Assembly (NCBI GenBank): GCA_005799205.1
Contig: SYHM01000077.1
Location: forward strand, 1-19,835
Direction of reading: 5' to 3'
Length of the DNA stretch: 19,835 bases
Source of the DNA: Planctomycetia bacterium
GTDB lineage: Bacteria; Planctomycetota; Phycisphaerae; Phycisphaerales; SM1A02
The notes beneath the pieces were generated by a model. It ran no database searches, was not told the origin of the DNA, and saw only the letters and a program-made list of their open reading frames with translations. Shown piece by piece: positions 16,916 to 19,835 of the stretch. Position 1 is the first letter of the stretch; every line of letters starts with the position of its first letter. The position numbers and the translations under genes are program-made.

Positions 16916-17722
16916 TCATTCGCTGTTGAGCAACACCACCGCGGCGATGTCGTAGAAGGCGTGCGCCCCAACGCAGATTCCAAACCCGCGCACGACGTAC
17001 AGCACTCCAAAGTAGCCACCCGCGAGCACAAAGAATGTTGCGCGACGCAGGTCCCACCCACCAGTCGCTGTATGAATCGGGTGATACAAAGCGAAGAGCA
17101 CTGCCGAGAGTGCAATCGAGAGGGCGACCCCCCAACAATGCGACATGTGCAGCATCGTGCAGCAGATTGTGTGCAAGAGCGATATCAACAACATCCGAAA
17201 GATGAGTTCCTCGTAGATGCCTGCACCAATACTCATCGCCACACGGCCGAACGGCGAGAGCTGCAAGATGCCCTGTGGACCCGCTGGAATGAACGCGCGA
17301 GAAACAACTTGCGCGAGTACCAGCAGTGGAAGTGCCAACAGCACACTCTCGACGACCATGAGCAGCACTGTCGGAAGGTGCACAGTCCACGGCTTGCGAA
17401 CGAGCACCTGCCACACGAGCAATACGAGCAACAACCCAACCCCTGGAAGCCCGAGAGCCGGAATGTTCAGTCGCGAGGGATCGATGCCGATGCTCGAGAA
17501 GAAGCGCACGAGTTCTTCGTGCGCGCCATTGGTGAGAGTCCCCTCGGCGCCACGAAGCGCAAAGACGAGTCCGAACTCATAGATGATCACGAGCGGCGCG
17601 ACGAACGCGAGTATCTCAAGCGGTTGCCGTGAGCGATCGACATAACCCTCACGCGCGAGGCGATTCGAGCTACGAGCGCCAGGTACCGAGTCGGATCCGC
17701 GCGCGGGCCGCCGAGGTGCCAT
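16916..17722 (-). CDS. CPBP-family intramembrane metalloprotease
   Basis: 268 aa polytopic membrane protein, with helices at about 36-56, 90-108, 115-142, 160-190, 196-215 and 228-262. It carries all three metal-site motifs of the CPBP (CAAX protease / bacteriocin-processing, Abi) family: E171-E172-x3-R176 in YEELIFR, F210-x3-H214 in FALYH, and H254-x3-D258 in GAHAFYD. Family members include prenyl-protein endopeptidases and bacterial proteins involved in bacteriocin self-immunity. The substrate here is unknown. It lies between rpsT (73 bp upstream, gap filled with repeats) and the LptC/OstA-like gene (31 bp downstream) on the same strand. ATG 17722 is directly preceded by a repeated octamer and has no recognisable ribosome site. 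An internal GTG start within the basic first 30 residues is possible. Confidence 0.9.
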   Translation of the reverse strand: MAPRRPARGSDSVPGARSSNRLAREGYVDRSRQPLEILAFVAPLVIIYEFGLVFALRGAEGTLTNGAHEELVRFFSSIGIDPSRLNIPALGLPGVGLLLVLLVWQVLVRKPWTVHLPTVLLMVVESVLLALPLLVLAQVVSRAFIPAGPQGILQLSPFGRVAMSIGAGIYEELIFRMLLISLLHTICCTMLHMSHCWGVALSIALSAVLFALYHPIHTATGGWDLRRATFFVLAGGYFGVLYVVRGFGICVGAHAFYDIAAVVLLNSE

Positions 17723-17798
17723 GTTCGTCAGAGTTCGTCAGAGTTCGTCAGTGTGACCGTGCGTCAGACGCACCGTGCGTCAGACGCACCGTGCGTCA
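17723..17798 (-). repeat. six direct octamer repeats in the rpsT-protease gap
   Basis: Six direct copies of the octamer GT(G/T)CGTCA on the + strand (TGACG(C/A)AC on -) start at 17723, 17733, 17743, 17759, 17775 and 17791. Spacing is 10, 10, 16, 16 and 16 bases. Three carry T (gttcgtca, next to the protease ATG) and three carry G (gtgcgtca, next to the rpsT stop). The 16-base units also alternate GTGCGTC and GACGCAC at 17759-17797, each separated by one base, so neighbouring copies form short inverted repeats. The rpsT stop codon lies in the last copy. No U-run follows the hairpins, so a standard intrinsic terminator is not supported. Confidence 0.85.
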
Positions 17799-18074
17799 AG
17801 CCGACTTCGACGCACTCAACTTGTTCAATCGCTTGGCAAGTCGGCTCTTGCGACGCGCCGCGGTGTTGCGGTGCATCGTCGGCGTGAGTGCAAAGCGGTC
17901 CAACATGCCTGAGAGCAGATTCAACGACTTCTGCGCAGCGGCCTTGTCGCCATCATGAATCGCCTTCAGGAAGACTTTGGTCTCTTCCTTCACCTTGGTG
18001 CGGCGCCATCGATTGCGGGCGCTGCGCTCTACATTTTGTCGAACTCGTTTCTTGGCCGATTCGGTATTTGGCAC
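17796..18074 (-). CDS. rpsT: 30S ribosomal protein S20
   Basis: 92 aa, highly basic, mostly helical. S20 binds 16S rRNA near the foot of the small subunit. The family pattern is clear: MPNTESAKKRVRQNVERSARN at the start (seen as the first residues with Lys/Arg clusters), KVFLKAIHDGD in the middle, and HRNTAARRKSRLAKRLNKL at the end. Length is standard. The start is GTG 18074, giving the conserved MPNxxSAKKR N-terminus. GAGG lies 7 bases upstream (within GAGGATCTCCA then GTG), a good ribosome site. It is the first of a three-gene - strand run. The stop codon is inside a repeat array. A GTG start for a ribosomal protein and a 5' leader hairpin (see that entry) may both bear on expression control, since S20 is autoregulated in E. 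coli. Confidence 0.96.
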   Translation of the reverse strand: MPNTESAKKRVRQNVERSARNRWRRTKVKEETKVFLKAIHDGDKAAAQKSLNLLSGMLDRFALTPTMHRNTAARRKSRLAKRLNKLSASKSA

Positions 18075-18099
18075 TGGAGATCCTCACATGAAAGACGCC

Positions 18100-18115
18100 G
18101 ACCGCGCATGCGGTC
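18100..18115 (-). promoter_or_regulatory. hairpin in the rpsT 5' leader
   Basis: A perfect 6-bp stem (GACCGC / GCGGTC) with a 4-base loop lies in the rpsT leader on the - strand, about 25 bases upstream of the GTG start. It may be a translational-control structure, but a chance palindrome in GC-rich DNA cannot be excluded. Confidence 0.4.
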
Positions 18116-18134
18116 CTCAAAGCGCCGGAGGGGT

Positions 18135-18163
18135 ACTGTCGCAGAAACGCCCCTGCTTTGCAA
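18135..18163 (-). promoter_or_regulatory. possible rpsT promoter
   Basis: On the - strand TTGCAA (18158-18163) and GACAGT (18135-18140) are separated by 17 bases, the spacing of -35 and -10 boxes. The -35 box is good but the -10 box matches TATAAT at only three positions. It is placed just upstream of the leader hairpin. Weak evidence. Confidence 0.25.
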
Positions 18164-18220
18164 GTGCATGAGCAAGTAGCACTTGACGGAGACGGGGGGT
18201 TGAGGAGAGCATAGGGGTCT

Positions 18221-19591
18221 ATGGCTATTCGATCTGGAAGCGCAGGACCGCTCGTTGCACTCGTCGTTTTTGTTGTGGTGGCGGTTCTTTCGATGGTGGC
18301 TGCGATCTTCTTCTACACCAAGATGGGAGAGGCCACCGACGCGATGCAGGTTGCTCAGAAGCAATTGCAGGAAGTGATCACGGATGAACAGCGGGCAGGG
18401 TCTCGGGTGACCGCCTTCCAGTCGGGGGCAACCGAAAAGAATCAAACGCTCGTCGAGCACATCATTGAGCAGCAAGAGGCGCTTGCGACCCTCGTGGCGG
18501 GTGACCCAAGTTCAGATCTGGCGCAGATTCGCACAGCCCTCGCGCTCTCAGACGAGCAAACGGCCAAGCAGGCCCTCGACACCCTTCGACGCGACTTGGC
18601 GAGCGCCCTCAGCCGAGTGCAGGATCAAGTCAAGGCGAGCGAGCAGATTGCCGCTCAAGCTGAAGCCACCAAGTTGGAGGCCGACGAGAAGGTCAAGGCA
18701 GCGGACGAGAAGGTGCGCCAGCTCAGCGAGACGATCGCTCCCTACCGTGCGAGCAGCGAGCGCGCGCTCAGCGAAATCGCAGGGCTGAAGGACGAACTTA
18801 TTCAGGCGCGAGATGCAGCTCATTCAGAGTTCGCAAACCAACTCTCCGAAGAAAAGGACAAGCAAGCGGTCCTCATCGCTACGACTCAGAATCTCACCGA
18901 GCGAGTCAATGTGCTGCAGAAGCAGCTCGAGCAGTTTCGCATCAAGCCGCGCGATCCTGCCCTGCTTGTTGATGGACACATCGTGGATCTCGGTGTGTCA
19001 AATGACCAGGTCTACATCTCGCTTGGAAGCAAGAATCACGTGCGCCCAGGGATGACCTTCGAGGTCTATCCAGATTCGTCGGCGATCCTGTACGACCCGA
19101 AGACCGATCGCCAGAGCCCCGGCAAGGCGAGCATCGAAGTCATCAAGGTTGGCGACACCACGAGCACTGCGCGCGTCACGCGCAGCAAGCGTGGATCATC
19201 AGTCTCGCGAGGTGATGTGCTCGCCAACGCCATCTACAGCCCTGACTATCAGTACAAGTTTCTTGTGCACGGCAAGTTCGATGTCGATACCGATGGAAAG
19301 GTCACCGACGGAGAAGCGAACTACATTCGCGGAAAGATTCAGGAGTGGGGCGGAGTCATCATCGATGGCGACACCCTGACCCCTGACGTTGATTTCGTGG
19401 TGATTGGCACCGTGCCTCCGCGGCGAATGGCTCAACCACTCGGCGAAGACAGCGCTGCCTATGCCGCGTACCTCGCAGAGAAGCGCGCGTACGACGCCTA
19501 CTCAGAACTTGCCGAAGCGGCACGAGCTGCGCAGGTTCCGGTCCTCAACTGGAATCGCTTTCAGATTCTCACGGGCGCTGCCGAGCGCTGA
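18221..19591 (+). CDS. membrane-anchored coiled-coil protein with BRCT-like C-terminus
   Basis: 456 aa. Residues about 10-32 form one membrane helix after a short cytoplasmic N-terminus. About 34-240 is predominantly charged helix of coiled-coil character, with a small tandem repeat (ADEKVKA ADEKVRQ, 154-167). About 246-336 is a beta-rich segment with HIVDLGVSNDQVYISLG, VRPGMTFEVY and RGDVLANAI, similar in style to FlgT C-terminal-like domains. About 344-452 reads as a BRCT fold: YKFLVHGKF, IQEWGGVIIDGDTLTPDVDFVVIGTVPP, then AARAAQVPVLNWNRFQIL at the end. In DNA ligases BRCT domains bind DNA or partners. The domain assignment is by pattern and needs a profile search. ATG 18221 has AGGGG 3-4 bases upstream. 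Its role is unknown; an extracytoplasmic location would be unusual for a BRCT domain. Divergent from rpsT and followed 8 bp later by the acyltransferase-like gene. Confidence 0.8.
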   Translation: MAIRSGSAGPLVALVVFVVVAVLSMVAAIFFYTKMGEATDAMQVAQKQLQEVITDEQRAGSRVTAFQSGATEKNQTLVEHIIEQQEALATLVAGDPSSDLAQIRTALALSDEQTAKQALDTLRRDLASALSRVQDQVKASEQIAAQAEATKLEADEKVKAADEKVRQLSETIAPYRASSERALSEIAGLKDELIQARDAAHSEFANQLSEEKDKQAVLIATTQNLTERVNVLQKQLEQFRIKPRDPALLVDGHIVDLGVSNDQVYISLGSKNHVRPGMTFEVYPDSSAILYDPKTDRQSPGKASIEVIKVGDTTSTARVTRSKRGSSVSRGDVLANAIYSPDYQYKFLVHGKFDVDTDGKVTDGEANYIRGKIQEWGGVIIDGDTLTPDVDFVVIGTVPPRRMAQPLGEDSAAYAAYLAEKRAYDAYSELAEAARAAQVPVLNWNRFQILTGAAER

Positions 19592-19599
19592 GGGACCTC

Positions 19600-19835
19600 G
19601 TGCGTCGATCGGGCGCCCTGCACAATTCCATCGCGCTCGCGCAGTACGGGGCATTGCGATCCCTCTTTGGGGTCTTTCACATGTTCGGAGTCGATCAAAA
19701 CATGCGCACGGCCGCAGGATTCGGCCGCGCGTATTTTCGCGCCATCCGCCGCCACCGCGAGCGCGCGATCGGACACATCACGCGCAGTCTTCCCGAACTC
19801 TCACACAACGAAGCGCACGCGCTGGCGCAGCGATC
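19600..19835 (+). CDS. lipid A acyltransferase-like protein (partial, runs off the window)
   Basis: The first 78 codons of an open frame that continues beyond the window. From GTG 19600 it reads VRRSGALHNSIALAQYG, then FRAIRRHRERAIGHITRSLP and ELSHNEAHALAQR. The last part matches the 'RxxxxxNIxxSFPELSxxEAxxLA' stretch just before the HxxxxD catalytic motif in LpxL/HtrB-type acyltransferases, which add secondary acyl chains to lipid A at the inner membrane. The catalytic motif itself is outside the window. GTG 19600 is preceded by AGGGA (19591-19595), which overlaps the TGA stop of the previous gene; spacing is 4 bases. Assignment rests on this N-terminal pattern only. Confidence 0.65.
   Translation, partial: MRRSGALHNSIALAQYGALRSLFGVFHMFGVDQNMRTAAGFGRAYFRAIRRHRERAIGHITRSLPELSHNEAHALAQR

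Noticed and set aside
16885..17115. N-terminal extension of the LptC/OstA-like frame
   Set aside because: It overlaps the end of the protease gene in another frame and is Cys/Ser-rich; ATG 16884 gives a proper signal anchor.
16883..17632. 249-aa + strand open frame
   Set aside because: It is antisense to the CPBP protease, whose metal motifs are intact; the + frame is Glu/His/Arg-rich without pattern.
17759..17797. Rho-independent terminator of rpsT
   Set aside because: Short stems can form, but no U-run follows on the - strand.
17756..17798. CRISPR array
   Set aside because: Repeats are 8-16 bases with no unique spacers of CRISPR length and no cas genes nearby.
18183..18216. Promoter for the coiled-coil gene (TTGACG at 18183)
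   Set aside because: There is no acceptable -10 box at 16-18 bases; the nearest candidate is about 21 bases away.

Overview
The window looks like chromosomal DNA from a Gram-negative-type bacterium with high GC content and very tight gene packing. The gene content (large AsmA-like and LptC/OstA-like envelope proteins, a Lpx-type acyltransferase, a BRCT-like domain in a membrane protein, many hypothetical proteins) and the codon usage suggest a planctomycete, probably of the Phycisphaerae. This placement is inferred from style and was not tested by a search. I see no mobile element, tRNA, rRNA or CRISPR array. No stretch over 300 bases lacks a gene. The largest gap is about 146 bp (18075-18220), between divergent rpsT and a membrane coiled-coil gene. 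Layout: (1) 1-1034, the tail of an unknown gene followed by a TPR lipoprotein on +; (2) 1045-1863, a FolM/pteridine-reductase-like SDR on -; (3) about 1893-10276, a five-gene + strand operon: AsmA-like protein, LOG-family protein, unknown lipoprotein, phosphatidylserine synthase (pssA) and tryptophan synthase beta (trpB). Each of its four junctions is a 4-base stop/start overlap. (4) 10242-11474, a secreted endonuclease/exonuclease/phosphatase-fold protein on -, overlapping the 3' end of trpB. (5) 11503-14244, an MsbA-like ABC exporter and tryptophan 2,3-dioxygenase (kynA) on +. (6) 18074 down to 14251, a - strand run of rpsT (ribosomal protein S20), a CPBP intramembrane protease and a large LptC/OstA-like protein. 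(7) 18221-19835, a membrane-anchored coiled-coil protein with a BRCT-like C-terminus, then the start of a lipid A acyltransferase-like gene that runs off the window. Functionally, envelope lipid handling recurs: an AsmA-like bridge-type protein, phospholipid synthesis (PssA), an MsbA-like flippase, an LptC/OstA-like periplasmic protein and an LpxL-like acyltransferase. The tryptophan genes trpB (synthesis) and kynA (catabolism) sit only about 3 kb apart and lack their usual partners here. The features I would look at first are the six directly repeated octamers filling the rpsT-protease gap, the membrane-anchored BRCT-like protein, and the very large LptC/OstA-like protein. I did not find convincing evidence for a wholly new multi-gene system.
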